A stretch of DNA of 20,030 nucleotides from a virus (IMGVR_UViG_3300023196_002948:1-20030), one strand, 5' to 3'. Positions 11,827-19,729 are shown, counted from the stretch's first letter. Notes: generated by a model not told the origin, from the letters alone. Made by a program: numbers and translations.

Positions 11827-13536
11827 ATGATTAAAGAAATAGTAGAAGAGAAAGCATGTGTATTTGAGGGTTGTGACTCAAGTGATGCTTACAAGGTTTA
11901 CAAGGAAGATGGTAAGTATAATGCTTATTGTTATTCTTGTAACAGATTTGATCAAGACCCTTACAAGACAAATGAAGTCCCTACTCCAGTACAACAGACC
12001 ACAACGCAGTCAAACTTTGTTGAAGAGTATGATACTCACCCTGTAAGAGCTATAACTGATAGAGGTATTAGTTACAGTACTGCCGAACATTACGGTGTTA
12101 AGGTAGGTGTCTCTACAACAGATGGTGATACACCTGTGTACCACTTATATCCCAGACACTCTAAAGGAGAGTTAGTTGGGTTTAAGAAGAAAACTGTTAA
12201 AGATAAGAAGTTTACATGTGTAGGTAAATCTAAAAATGTAGATCTCTTTGGTATTAACTTAATCAAACCTAAAGGTAAGAAGTTATGGATAACAGAAGGT
12301 GAGTTAGACTGCCTCTCTCTATTCCAAGCTCTCAAAGAAAACAGTACCTATCAAGATTTAAACCCCGCAGTACTTTCCCTCCCCGATGGTTGCACTTCTG
12401 CAACAAAAGCCATAACCCTAAACTTAGAAATACTATTACAGTACGATGAAATAATCCTTGTCTTCGATAACGATGCACCGGGAATAACAGCTACTGAAGA
12501 AGTCTGTAAGATACTTGCAGGTAAAGTTCACACCGTTAAGATTCCTAAACCTTTTAAAGATCCAAACGATATGCTACTGGCTGGTAAAGGTAATGACCTC
12601 AAGTGGTTAGCCCTTACTCACGCTAGAAAGTACCATCCCGACGGTATAGTTAATGCTAAAGATTGTTGGGAAAGATATAAGACTATTCAACAAACCCCTC
12701 GATACCCCTACCCACCTACAATGCCCCTTCTACAAGAAAAACTTCAAGGAGTTGGTCAAGGATCAATAACAATAATAACATCCGGATCTGGCTGCGGCAA
12801 AACACAATTCACTCGAGAACTAGAGTACTGGTTTTACAAATCAACAGATGAAAAGATAGCCTCTATAAAACTAGAAGAAGATATTGGGGATACAATCGGT
12901 GGCTTAATAGCTATCGACCTCAATAAAAGAATACAATTACCTGAGGTAACTGTCGATGAAGAAGAAGAAAAAGAATCTTTCAAAGACTTATTTGAATCCG
13001 ATAGATTTACTTTGTACGACTTTTTTGGAGGTATGGATGATAGCACTCTCTTCACTAAGCTACGTTATCTTGCTGCCAGTGGTAATCGCTTTATCTTTCT
13101 TGATCACCTTTCGATCATCATAAGTGAGTTCGCTAGCCAAGGAGATGAACGTCAACGTATCGACACTATCATGACAGGCCTTGCTAGGTTTGTTAAAGAG
13201 ACAGGGACTTGTCTCTTCTTAGTGGTTCACTTAAGGAAGACAGATCAAGGCAGTAACACTTTCGAAGAAGGAGCGGCACCCACCTTAGATGCACTTAGAG
13301 GTAGCAGTACTCTTAAGCAACTGACGTGGGATGTCATAGCCTTAGCACGTAACCAGCAGCACAAAGACAAATACTGTGCTAACACTACAGAATTAATTGG
13401 ACTTAAGAGTCGATTCACTGGTAGAACAGGTGTAGCCGATTACTTACATTTCGATGATAAGACAGGGAGAATGATAAATGTCCCACGACCAGAAAACTAC
13501 AGACCAGTTAAAGGTAAGGGATCTTTCGGTTCTTAA
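11827..13536 (+). CDS. T7-type DNA primase-helicase
   Basis: At 569 residues it is close to T7 gp4 (about 566). The N-terminal zinc site is C11-X4-C16-X18-C35-X2-C38, needed for primer-template recognition. The TOPRIM primase core shows E158 (ITEGELD) and D214/D216 (VFDNDA). The helicase domain has Walker A GSGCGKT (320-326), Walker B FIFLDH (422-427), the DnaB-like loop motif RGSSTLKQ (491-498) and Arg residues near SRFTGRTG (529-535). It should unwind DNA ahead of the polymerase and lay down primers. The C-terminus (PVKGKGSFGS) is basic, unlike the acidic polymerase-binding tail of T7 gp4, so polymerase coupling may differ. Its end overlaps the ligase gene by 59 bases in another frame. Confidence 0.95.
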   Translation: MIKEIVEEKACVFEGCDSSDAYKVYKEDGKYNAYCYSCNRFDQDPYKTNEVPTPVQQTTTQSNFVEEYDTHPVRAITDRGISYSTAEHYGVKVGVSTTDGDTPVYHLYPRHSKGELVGFKKKTVKDKKFTCVGKSKNVDLFGINLIKPKGKKLWITEGELDCLSLFQALKENSTYQDLNPAVLSLPDGCTSATKAITLNLEILLQYDEIILVFDNDAPGITATEEVCKILAGKVHTVKIPKPFKDPNDMLLAGKGNDLKWLALTHARKYHPDGIVNAKDCWERYKTIQQTPRYPYPPTMPLLQEKLQGVGQGSITIITSGSGCGKTQFTRELEYWFYKSTDEKIASIKLEEDIGDTIGGLIAIDLNKRIQLPEVTVDEEEEKESFKDLFESDRFTLYDFFGGMDDSTLFTKLRYLAASGNRFIFLDHLSIIISEFASQGDERQRIDTIMTGLARFVKETGTCLFLVVHLRKTDQGSNTFEEGAAPTLDALRGSSTLKQLTWDVIALARNQQHKDKYCANTTELIGLKSRFTGRTGVADYLHFDDKTGRMINVPRPENYRPVKGKGSFGS

Positions 13537-14383
13537 ACCTCTCTTAGCTGTCAAGGCAGATATATCTAAGTTAAAATACCCAGTAGTTGTATCTCCTAAG
13601 ATAGATGGTATCCGCTGCCTTATGGTAGACGGTGTAGCAATGTCCAGAACTATGAAACCTATCCCTAATAAGTTTGTCCAAGAACATCTTAAAGGTATGC
13701 ACGGAGAAGATGGAGAGTTAGTTGTTGTTGGTGAAGACTTCAATGGGACATCTTCAGGCATCATGTCTGTAGAAGGAGAGCCTGACTTCAGGTACATGGT
13801 CTTCGATTACTTCGACAGTGATAAAGGGTACACGGATAGGGTACCGCTGTGCGATACTCTCCTTGGAAAAGTCTTCCAATTACCTTACGCAACTTTACAT
13901 TGTGAGGAGAGAGTTCTTAAGATGTTTGACATCTTCACTCGAATGGGGTATGAAGGAGCAATGTTAAGAGACCCTGATGGGAAGTATAAGCACGGAAGGT
14001 CTACTGTTAAAGAAGGTATTCTTTTAAAGCTAAAGAAGTTTGAAGATAATGAAGGTGTACTGGTAAAGATCGTTGAGAAGATGCACAACACTAACCCTGC
14101 CAAGAAGGATGTCTTAGGTCACACTGAGAGGTCCTCAGCTAAAGAAGGTAAGGTGCCTTCCGGTACAGCAGGTGCATGTATCTTACAGCTACCCGATGGT
14201 AGAGAGTTTAAGGTAGGGTTTGGTCCCGGCTTCACAGATGAAGTGAAACAACAGATGTGGGATGACAGAGAAGAGTTAACAGGTAAAACTTACAAGTATT
14301 CTTACCAAGAGAAAAGCTCTAAAGGTATCCCAAGATTCGGTAAACTATTAGGAGAGAGACATGAAGAAGATATGGGAAACTAG
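13478..14383 (+). CDS. ATP-dependent DNA ligase, T7-like
   Basis: This encodes 301 residues (T7 ligase is about 359, so somewhat compact). ATG at 13478 follows AGGGAG by about 7 bases and lies within the primase-helicase gene. The adenylation motif KIDGIR (41-46) supplies the nucleophile Lys41. Other nucleotidyltransferase motifs are DGELVV (78-83), FRYMVFDYF (104-112), EGAMLR (159-164) and LLKLKKF (182-188), followed by an OB-fold-type C-terminal domain. It should seal nicks during replication and recombination, including those left by the exonuclease encoded downstream. The last bases overlap the next small membrane protein gene. Confidence 0.95.
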   Translation: MSHDQKTTDQLKVRDLSVLKPLLAVKADISKLKYPVVVSPKIDGIRCLMVDGVAMSRTMKPIPNKFVQEHLKGMHGEDGELVVVGEDFNGTSSGIMSVEGEPDFRYMVFDYFDSDKGYTDRVPLCDTLLGKVFQLPYATLHCEERVLKMFDIFTRMGYEGAMLRDPDGKYKHGRSTVKEGILLKLKKFEDNEGVLVKIVEKMHNTNPAKKDVLGHTERSSAKEGKVPSGTAGACILQLPDGREFKVGFGPGFTDEVKQQMWDDREELTGKTYKYSYQEKSSKGIPRFGKLLGERHEEDMGN

Positions 14384-14585
14384 TAAGGTAAGTTTGAAGT
14401 GGCTGTCAGGACTGTTTACTACAGTGATGACTGTAGCGATGGCCGTGACCTTCGGGTACCTAGTTGCTGTATACTCCACCTGCGTAAGGTTCTTTGGCCA
14501 AGCGTACGAAGGATGTGCTAGAGGAGACACCTTGATCTCCAAAATATTAGAAAGTGTAACATGGCTACTTGACAAGGTAGTGTAA
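14361..14585 (+). CDS. Small single-span membrane protein in the replication cluster
   Basis: This encodes 74 residues, with GGAGAGAG about 5-12 bases before the ATG. It overlaps the ligase end by 23 bases. Residues 16-40 form one hydrophobic helix (SGLFTTVMTVAMAVTFGYLVAV). The rest is short amphipathic helix with two Cys (41, 52). Its place between ligase and polymerase suggests co-expression with replication genes; a membrane tether or envelope role is possible. No family is recognised. Confidence 0.7.
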   Translation: MKKIWETSKVSLKWLSGLFTTVMTVAMAVTFGYLVAVYSTCVRFFGQAYEGCARGDTLISKILESVTWLLDKVV

Positions 14586-14586
14586 C

Positions 14587-14787
14587 GTGAACTACTCTAA
14601 AGCAGTAGCATTTAACATGGGCTACAACAACTACAATAGCAACAGAGGTATCACATCTTATCCAAGAGATATGGACATGGAAGATGTGGGACTTTATCAA
14701 CAAGGGTGGCTCCAATCTAAGAAAGATAAGTTAGAAATCCTTAATAACGTAAGACCTTTTAACACAGGCGATGAGTATGACACGTAG
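14587..14787 (+). CDS. Small hydrophilic protein, GTG start
   Basis: This encodes 66 residues from GTG 14587, one base after the previous stop; a weak AAGG occurs at 14574-14577. It is rich in Asn, Tyr and Asp in its first half and carries YQQGWLQSKKDKLEIL and the tail TGDEYDT. The Y-X-X-G-W motif recalls the two GY-containing units of the 664-residue protein (5038), though that may be chance. It overlaps the polymerase start by 17 bases, consistent with tight packing of the replication operon. Function is unknown. Confidence 0.6.
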   Translation: MNYSKAVAFNMGYNNYNSNRGITSYPRDMDMEDVGLYQQGWLQSKKDKLEILNNVRPFNTGDEYDT

Positions 14788-16615
14788 AACAGTTTTTGAT
14801 ATAGAAGGCAATGGTTTATATCTTGATTGTACTAAGTTGTGGTGTATTGTAAGTAAGACTGGCTCTGAAGAACTGGTTGTAAACAGGACTTGCTCTGAAG
14901 AACTGTACGAAGTTATGACTCCTACTGTAAGAGCTGCCTTAGCAGAGCTCGACAGAGCTACTATACTTGTAGGTCACGGCATCATAGACTACGATCTACG
15001 TATCTTAGAAAAGTTTTTTAACTGGAGACCTAAAGACGATGTGGAGATCGTTGATACGTTGGTTAAGTCGCGTCTGCTTAACCCTGATCGTAAAAAACCA
15101 ACCAACTATACCGGTAAAGGTGGACCTCACTCACTTGAAGCTTGGGGCTATAGAGTTGGCAGAGGTAAGATTAGCAACGAAGAGTGGGGTGTATATACTC
15201 CCAATATATTATTGCGTTGCAACGAAGATGTGGAGATCAATGCCCTCACAGACGATTGCCTTTCAACCGAAGAGATAGGACATAATTGGGATGAAGCTCT
15301 ACAACTAGAGTATAAGTTCGCTAAGATAGTTGCAGACCAAGCCAGCCACGGAATCTTAGTTGATCAAGAAAAGATGACAGCTCTGGTAACACTCTTCGAC
15401 AAGAAGGTAGCAGATATAGATTCAGAGCTAATCCCTAAACTCCCTACAGAGGTAATCAACAAAGGGCTGGTCTCTAAACCTTACACAAACAAAGGTACTC
15501 TTGCAGTAAGAATTGTAAACTACTTTGAAGAAGAACTACTAGTCTGGAAACCGAAGACTGTAGCAGGACCTTTTACAAAAGTAAAGATCAATTATTTCAA
15601 CTTAAATTCAATTAAAAAAGTTAAGGAGTACTTACTTGACAACGGATGGAAGCCCACCGAATACAACTACAGCAAAAAAACAGGCGAGAGAACCTCACCT
15701 AAACTCACTGAAGATTCGTTCCACTCTGTCGTTGGCGAAATGCCAAGACTTGTCAAAGAAAGGGTCATGCTCAACCAGCGGAGAAGTACGGTACAAGGCT
15801 GGTTTGAAAGGCTTCGTGGGGACGGGAGACTTACGGCTGGCGTCAATTCCTGTGGAACTAATACTGGAAGGGTACGACATATCGGAGTTGCCAACATACC
15901 AAGAGTGACTACAGCATTTGGTAAAGAGATGAGAGCAGTATTCATCCCTTCGCCCGGTCACGTAATGGTAGGTCACGATGCAAGTGGGTTAGAGTTACGT
16001 ATGCTGGCCCACTATATGAATGACTCTTTATTCATTCAAGAGATACTTGATGGAGACATACATGCTTACAACCAACAACTCGCAGGACTCCCCACTAGAG
16101 ATGCTGCAAAAACATTCATGTACGCTTTCCTCTACGGCGCAGGAGACGAGAAAATTGGAGCTATCATTGGAGAGGACGCTTATGGAGGTAGAGAGATTAA
16201 ACAACGATTTCTACAATCATTGCCAAATCTTGCAAAACTTATCCAAAGAGTTAAACGAGCTAGTAAAAAAGGTTGGCTCAGAGGATTAGACAATAGAAAG
16301 ATCTGGATGAGGAGAAACGATCAAGGAGAAGTATTGCAACACACAGCCCTCAATACTCTCCTCCAGTCAGCAGGTGCTGTAGTGATGAAGAAGAGTGCAG
16401 TTATTCTCGATCAATCTGTTAGAGAGACAGGGATTAGCGGTACTAAAGTGATTGACTATCACGATGAGGCACAGTGGGAGATTATACCTGAAGATGCCGA
16501 AAGGTATCAGGAACTAGCTGAGAAGAGTGTTGTCGAAGCAGGTGTCAGTTTTAACCTTAACATCCCTTTAGCAGCAGAGAGTAAAGTAGGAAACAGTTGG
16601 GCAGAAACACATTAA
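14771..16615 (+). CDS. Family A DNA polymerase with 3'-5' exonuclease, T7-like
   Basis: This encodes 614 residues. The proofreading domain shows Exo I D10/E12 (FDIEGNG), Exo II around H69-D73 (GHGIIDYD) and an Exo III-like D153. Polymerase motif A is HDASGLELR (D403), motif B is RDAAKTFMYAFLYGAG (443-458) with Tyr451 at the position that limits nucleotide sugar discrimination in T7, and motif C is HDE (564-566). It should replicate the phage genome with the 11827 helicase. It is about 90 residues shorter than T7 gp5, with roughly 50 missing between Exo III and motif A, where T7 carries the thioredoxin-binding thumb insertion. A reduced or absent thioredoxin loop is therefore likely. The start could also be the ATG two codons downstream. 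Confidence 0.95.
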   Translation: MSMTRRTVFDIEGNGLYLDCTKLWCIVSKTGSEELVVNRTCSEELYEVMTPTVRAALAELDRATILVGHGIIDYDLRILEKFFNWRPKDDVEIVDTLVKSRLLNPDRKKPTNYTGKGGPHSLEAWGYRVGRGKISNEEWGVYTPNILLRCNEDVEINALTDDCLSTEEIGHNWDEALQLEYKFAKIVADQASHGILVDQEKMTALVTLFDKKVADIDSELIPKLPTEVINKGLVSKPYTNKGTLAVRIVNYFEEELLVWKPKTVAGPFTKVKINYFNLNSIKKVKEYLLDNGWKPTEYNYSKKTGERTSPKLTEDSFHSVVGEMPRLVKERVMLNQRRSTVQGWFERLRGDGRLTAGVNSCGTNTGRVRHIGVANIPRVTTAFGKEMRAVFIPSPGHVMVGHDASGLELRMLAHYMNDSLFIQEILDGDIHAYNQQLAGLPTRDAAKTFMYAFLYGAGDEKIGAIIGEDAYGGREIKQRFLQSLPNLAKLIQRVKRASKKGWLRGLDNRKIWMRRNDQGEVLQHTALNTLLQSAGAVVMKKSAVILDQSVRETGISGTKVIDYHDEAQWEIIPEDAERYQELAEKSVVEAGVSFNLNIPLAAESKVGNSWAETH

Positions 16616-16631
16616 CCAGAGAGAACTAATT

Positions 16632-16880
16632 ATGTACATTGTACAAAGCATGGACAGAAGGATGACTACCTACCCTACTAAGGGAGAAGCTTTAATCGCA
16701 GCTAAAGAGCTGGCGGTAATCTCGGCTTACGAGTCTTATACTGACGGTATAGCCATCTGTAAATTGGAGGAGTGTCTCGTAGCTGTTCCTCCTGAACCTG
16801 AAGTAACAGTAAGGACAGTATCAGACAAAGTGACTTTAGAAGATCTGTTTCCTTGTGCATCACAGGAGAAATTACTATGA
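16632..16880 (+). CDS. Small acidic protein downstream of the polymerase
   Basis: This encodes 82 residues. The ribosome site is weak (AGAGA before the ATG). The sequence is alpha/beta-like, with a Pro/Glu-containing linker (VPPEPEVTVRTV) near residue 55. There is no membrane helix or known motif. Its stop overlaps the next gene's ATG (ATGA at 16877-16880), indicating translational coupling to the candidate ssDNA-binding protein. Function is unknown; a replication accessory role is inferred from position only. Confidence 0.7.
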   Translation: MYIVQSMDRRMTTYPTKGEALIAAKELAVISAYESYTDGIAICKLEECLVAVPPEPEVTVRTVSDKVTLEDLFPCASQEKLL

Positions 16881-17428
16881 AAGCAAGAAAGTCTAAGAGC
16901 GAACAACCAGAGATCGGTACACACCTAGCACGAGTAGTGCGATTGGCTGCCCTAGGCCACCAACCAGCTTGGGAATACAATGGTGAAGAAGTACCTAGTT
17001 CCCATCAGCTAGAAATTACTTACGAACTTGTTAACACTCTTATGAAAGATGGTAAACCATTCTTCGTAAGTGAACAGCTAAAGAATAGTGATAACGAAGC
17101 CAGCTCGCTCTCAGTGCGTGTAGCGGCGACTGGAGCTTCTTTCGACAAGTTAGAAGAGATGCTTGAGAAACCAGTAATGGTCACTGTGAAGCTAAGTCAG
17201 AAAGGTCGGGCTCAAGTAGCAGGTAAGGGTGGAGTCAGTGGAGTACCTGTAGGTATGCCTATCCCTGATCTTGTCAATGAACCTAAGTCCTTTGACCCTT
17301 ACTCTGAAAATGTAGATATGGAAGAGTTCGATTCTTTCCCTGAGTGGAAGCAAGATAGCTTCAAAAAAGCACTTGACTTTGGGGAGATGGTTTTAAGTCG
17401 TAAGTTAGCAGAAGAAAACAATCTGTGA
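16877..17428 (+). CDS. Candidate phage ssDNA-binding protein
   Basis: ATG at 16877 is chosen (183 residues) because AGGAGA lies 7 bases upstream; an upstream in-frame start at 16853 has no such site. The N-terminal region (EIGTHLARVVRLAALGHQPAW then SSHQLEITYELV) resembles a family often found beside phage replication genes and thought to be single-stranded DNA-binding, but I rely on memory. The body looks beta-rich and could be an OB-fold. An acidic segment with Phe and Trp lies near residues 140-160, but the C-terminus (RKLAEENNL) is not the acidic-Phe tail of T7 gp2.5. Its place between polymerase and exonuclease supports a replication or recombination role. Confidence 0.6.
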   Translation: MKARKSKSEQPEIGTHLARVVRLAALGHQPAWEYNGEEVPSSHQLEITYELVNTLMKDGKPFFVSEQLKNSDNEASSLSVRVAATGASFDKLEEMLEKPVMVTVKLSQKGRAQVAGKGGVSGVPVGMPIPDLVNEPKSFDPYSENVDMEEFDSFPEWKQDSFKKALDFGEMVLSRKLAEENNL

Positions 17429-17458
17429 TAAGTTACAACTCCCACGTACTTAAGTATA

Positions 17459-17500
17459 GGTCTTTCATGTGTTGGCTAGCTAAGACACTTAAAAGACCTT
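17459..17500 (+). other. Hairpin between ssDNA-binding candidate and endolysin
   Basis: AGGTCTTT (about 17458-17465) and AAAGACCT (about 17493-17500) form an 8-bp stem, with an inner GTGT/ACAC pairing. No T-tract follows. It may separate expression of the endolysin from the genes upstream. Confidence 0.45.
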
Positions 17501-17562
17501 TCGCAGAGACAATATGTATCCAAGAATACAACAATGAATTAGCGAGGACTTATGAAGATTAA
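17467..17562 (+). CDS. Possible 31-residue peptide overlapping the endolysin start
   Basis: ATG 17467 to TAA 17560-17562 encodes 31 residues with a Cys/Trp-containing start and an acidic end. It overlaps the next gene by 11 bases, as many gene pairs here do. The ribosome site is poor and its start lies within a hairpin. It could be a leader that couples translation to the endolysin. Confidence 0.3.
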   Translation: MCWLAKTLKRPFAETICIQEYNNELARTYED

Positions 17563-17890
17563 GAAGAATGTTAAGTTAGCTGGTGTTGTACCACAAATGT
17601 TGTTTGTAATCCCTGTCGTAGATGAAGCATCTCTTAACTGTTTAGGCGAGGAGCCTGCAAAAAATGACTGGGGCTGTGTCATCACTTGTGGAACTGAAGG
17701 TAAACACATGCAAGGTTCTGCTCATCACACAGGCAGGGCGTTGGATTTTAGGACAAGACACTTAGATCCAAACTTGTTAGATCTCTTTAGAGAGGAAGTA
17801 GCGGCGGCCTTGAGCGATGAGTACGATGTAGTGCTAGAGGAAGATCATCTGCACGTTGAGTGGGACCCTAAGACAGGAGTTAACCAGTAA
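17552..17890 (+). CDS. Peptidase M15-family endolysin
   Basis: This encodes 112 residues, with GCGAGG about 7 bases before the ATG. It carries the M15 zinc-peptidase signatures S56-X-H58-X2-G61-X-A63-X-D65 and H99-X-H101 with acidic residues just before, giving zinc ligands H58, D65 and H101. Family members (D-Ala-D-Ala carboxypeptidase or L-Ala-D-Glu endopeptidase types) cut peptidoglycan stem peptides, so this is the probable lysis enzyme. It has no signal peptide, so a holin or other export route would be needed; no holin is adjacent. In T7 the early lysozyme is an amidase. Here a different peptidoglycan hydrolase occupies a place inside the replication cluster. Confidence 0.9.
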   Translation: MKIKKNVKLAGVVPQMLFVIPVVDEASLNCLGEEPAKNDWGCVITCGTEGKHMQGSAHHTGRALDFRTRHLDPNLLDLFREEVAAALSDEYDVVLEEDHLHVEWDPKTGVNQ

Positions 17891-17891
17891 G

Positions 17892-18671
17892 ATGCACGCT
17901 CTCATAGATTCCGACATCTTCTGCTACGAGTTCGGTGCTTGTACAGACGCTGAGTACAAACCTTTAAGCTGGCCACTAGTGCAGTCTCGTATCCAAGGAA
18001 GGTTGTCGGGTATCTTAGAGGCTGTAGATGCTTCTTCCTACCAACTGTACCTTACTTCTACTGATAAAAGTAACTTCCGCATCGAGAGAGCCACTGTGAG
18101 GCCGTACAAGGGCCACAGAGAGACGGAGAAGCCTTATTGGTACAAACGTATCAGGGAGTTCCTCATCGCTCACAGACGAGCTGAGGACGTCTCAGGGTGG
18201 GAGGCAGATGATCAGCTATCAATAGAGCAGTGCCTTAATACTCAAGTATGTGTACAACAGGCCTTAGAAGGTTGTACCTTTACTGAGACAGTGATCTGCA
18301 GTAGAGATAAAGATCTCAACATGGTTCCCGGATGGCACTACTCTTGGGGCGCTGGTAACCAGAAAGAGAAACCTTTGTGGAACGTGAGTGAGTTAGATGG
18401 ACTTAGAAGCTTTTACTGTCAGTGCCTTACTGGTGATCCTACAGATAATATTCTTGGCCTTTACGGTGTTGGTGGCAGTAGTAAGTTATTACAGCACGTC
18501 AAAGATTGCCAGTCTGAAGTGGAGATGTATCAGAAAGTCAAGGAAGCGTATGAAAAGAGATTCGGATCGTACTGGAGACTCTTCTTAGAGGAGAACGGAG
18601 CCTTACTGTGGATGCTTAGGACTCCTAACATTAACGAATGGAAAGAGAGGATGGATAGTCTTGATAAATGA
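17892..18671 (+). CDS. 5'-3' exonuclease, T7 gp6 / FLAP type
   Basis: ATG at 17892 is preferred (259 residues), directly after the endolysin stop with AGGAG (17875-17879) 12 bases upstream; an in-frame start at 17856 lies inside the endolysin gene. Metal-binding acidic residues appear in family order: D7/D9 (LIDSDIF), E104/D106/D107 (GWEADDQ), D139/D141 (CSRDKDLN) and D182/D185 (GDPTDN), the last followed by the helix-hairpin-like GLYGVGG. It should remove RNA primers and degrade or resect double-stranded DNA for recombination and host DNA recycling. It works with the ligase and endonuclease I encoded nearby. Its end overlaps the next gene. Confidence 0.9.
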   Translation: MHALIDSDIFCYEFGACTDAEYKPLSWPLVQSRIQGRLSGILEAVDASSYQLYLTSTDKSNFRIERATVRPYKGHRETEKPYWYKRIREFLIAHRRAEDVSGWEADDQLSIEQCLNTQVCVQQALEGCTFTETVICSRDKDLNMVPGWHYSWGAGNQKEKPLWNVSELDGLRSFYCQCLTGDPTDNILGLYGVGGSSKLLQHVKDCQSEVEMYQKVKEAYEKRFGSYWRLFLEENGALLWMLRTPNINEWKERMDSLDK

Positions 18672-18891
18672 TACTGAAGTTAGTCGTCTACATACTATAA
18701 ATAAAATACTAGATAAACTACTAGATGAAATATACATGTATTACGATAATGATCCTGACGAGTGTTACAGATATAGCACTATGAAATCTTTCTTAAAAGA
18801 GATAATAGACTCTTATGAAGAAGCCGAAGTTCCGGAGCAAGTTCGAGGAGACGCTGTACAACTCCTTAAAGAAGAAGAAAGTAAACTTTGA
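18661..18891 (+). CDS. Small acidic helical protein, TTG start
   Basis: This encodes 76 residues from TTG 18661, which has GAGAGGA about 11 bases upstream and overlaps the exonuclease end by 11 bases. No good ATG exists until residue 26. It is helical and acidic (for example DKLLDEIYMYYDNDPDE), with no membrane segment. Its last 77 bases overlap the start of endonuclease I in another frame. Function is unknown. Confidence 0.6.
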   Translation: MINDTEVSRLHTINKILDKLLDEIYMYYDNDPDECYRYSTMKSFLKEIIDSYEEAEVPEQVRGDAVQLLKEEESKL

Positions 18892-19231
18892 ATATGAACC
18901 TAAAGAGAAGAAGATAAGTTATGTCAAACCTGCTACTCATCATTGGTATCTCCCTGATTTTGTCATCCATACCAATTCTGGCAAGACTATATATATTGAG
19001 GCGAAGGGAATTTTTAGTGCTGCCGATAGACTCAAACACCTCCTCATTAGAAAACATTATGGTAAGTCTAAAGATATTAGATTCGTCTTCTATTACTCAA
19101 AACAAAGAATTAGAAAAGGAAGCAAAACAACTTATGAAGACGTTTGCAACGGACTTGGACGTGCTCCTTTCAAAGGCGTAAAGTGGAAGTTCTCCGATAA
19201 AACTATACCTGAGGAATGGTTAAGTGAGTAA
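18815..19231 (+). CDS. T7-type endonuclease I (junction resolvase)
   Basis: At 138 residues it is close to T7 gp3 (149). Recognisable segments are FRSKFEE, FEYEPKE, YLPDFVI, IYIEAKG, KHLLIRK, IRFVF and IPEEW, matching T7 gp3 in order. The catalytic set is E11 or E12, D48, E62 and K64, equal to T7 E20, D55, E65 and K67. The enzyme cuts branched DNA such as four-way junctions and helps degrade host DNA. The start at ATG 18815 keeps the conserved FRS segment near the N-terminus; the ribosome site is poor, so translation may depend on the overlapping upstream gene. The end overlaps the next small gene by 8 bases. Confidence 0.95.
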   Translation: MKKPKFRSKFEETLYNSLKKKKVNFEYEPKEKKISYVKPATHHWYLPDFVIHTNSGKTIYIEAKGIFSAADRLKHLLIRKHYGKSKDIRFVFYYSKQRIRKGSKTTYEDVCNGLGRAPFKGVKWKFSDKTIPEEWLSE

Positions 19232-19391
19232 ATTTGAATACGACCCAGTACCCCCCGAAGACTATCCGGGACTGCTTATCCAGTTTCACCGATTAGTACG
19301 TATGAACAACAATTTCCTTAGCCACATAGACACCTTAGAAGAAAGAGTGAAAGGATTAAAACAGGAGTTAGAAGACATACGTAAGTATTGA
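19224..19391 (+). CDS. 55-residue coiled-coil peptide, GTG start
   Basis: GTG at 19224 lies 8 bases after GAGGA (19211-19215), inside the end of the endonuclease I gene. The N-terminus is Pro/Asp/Tyr-rich (YDPVPPEDYPG). Residues 20-54 form a charged helix with heptad-like Leu/Ile spacing (DTLEERVKGLKQELEDIRKY), so a coiled coil is likely. It is the last + strand gene before the terminator. Function is unknown. Confidence 0.75.
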   Translation: MSKFEYDPVPPEDYPGLLIQFHRLVRMNNNFLSHIDTLEERVKGLKQELEDIRKY

Positions 19392-19408
19392 CTTTATTAC
19401 GGACATAA

Positions 19409-19447
19409 AAAAGCCCCTCTGGTATGAACCTTTGGGGCTTTTCTTTT
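19409..19447. terminator. Bidirectional terminator between convergent modules
   Basis: AAAAGCCCC (19409-19417) pairs with GGGGCTTTT (19434-19442), with a possible inner GGT/ACC. On the + strand T-rich bases follow to 19447; on the - strand the A-run 19407-19412 supplies a U-tract. It sits exactly where rightward replication genes meet leftward genes, so it can stop transcription from both sides. Confidence 0.9.
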
Positions 19448-19459
19448 GCTTATTATTTA

Positions 19460-19729
19460 CTAGCTAGTTGTAAGAAATTTAGTAAGTAGTATAGTACCTA
19501 TAGTTGTTAAGGCAAAGGAAAGAACCGTAACCACTAAGTTAAGACGTTGATTCATCTTAGCTTGTTTAGTTATAACTCCCTCTTGATCTGTACCATTTCC
19601 AAACAAAGCGTACTCTACCTTTACGATAGATTTCAGTAAGCTTTCTACTTCTACTGTAAGCACTGTCTGAGACTGCTTCATCTCACCCAATAACTCTAGG
19701 ATTCTTACTTCCAATTTACGTTCCTGCAT
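19460..19729 (-). CDS. Coiled coil plus C-terminal membrane helix, lysis-type accessory
   Basis: This encodes 89 residues on the - strand, with AAGGGAAGG just before the ATG. Residues 1-45 form a charged helix (MQERKLEVRILELLGEMKQS onward). FGNGTDQEG makes a turn, residues 52-62 form another amphipathic helix, and 64-86 is one hydrophobic span (LNLVVTVLSFALTTIGTILL). A helix then C-terminal anchor is the build of XhlA-like holin-associated proteins. As the last gene of the leftward module, a lysis role is plausible but not proven. It starts 14 bases after the preceding structural gene stops. Confidence 0.75.
   Translation of the reverse strand: MQERKLEVRILELLGEMKQSQTVLTVEVESLLKSIVKVEYALFGNGTDQEGVITKQAKMNQRLNLVVTVLSFALTTIGTILLTKFLTTS

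Noticed and set aside
15636-16289. Several open frames on both strands over the polymerase gene
   Set aside because: They are shadows of the polymerase coding sequence, with no start signals and no recognisable composition.
18397-18588. Hydrophobic 63-codon frame inside the exonuclease gene
   Set aside because: It is fully contained in a gene with clear catalytic motifs and has no ribosome site.
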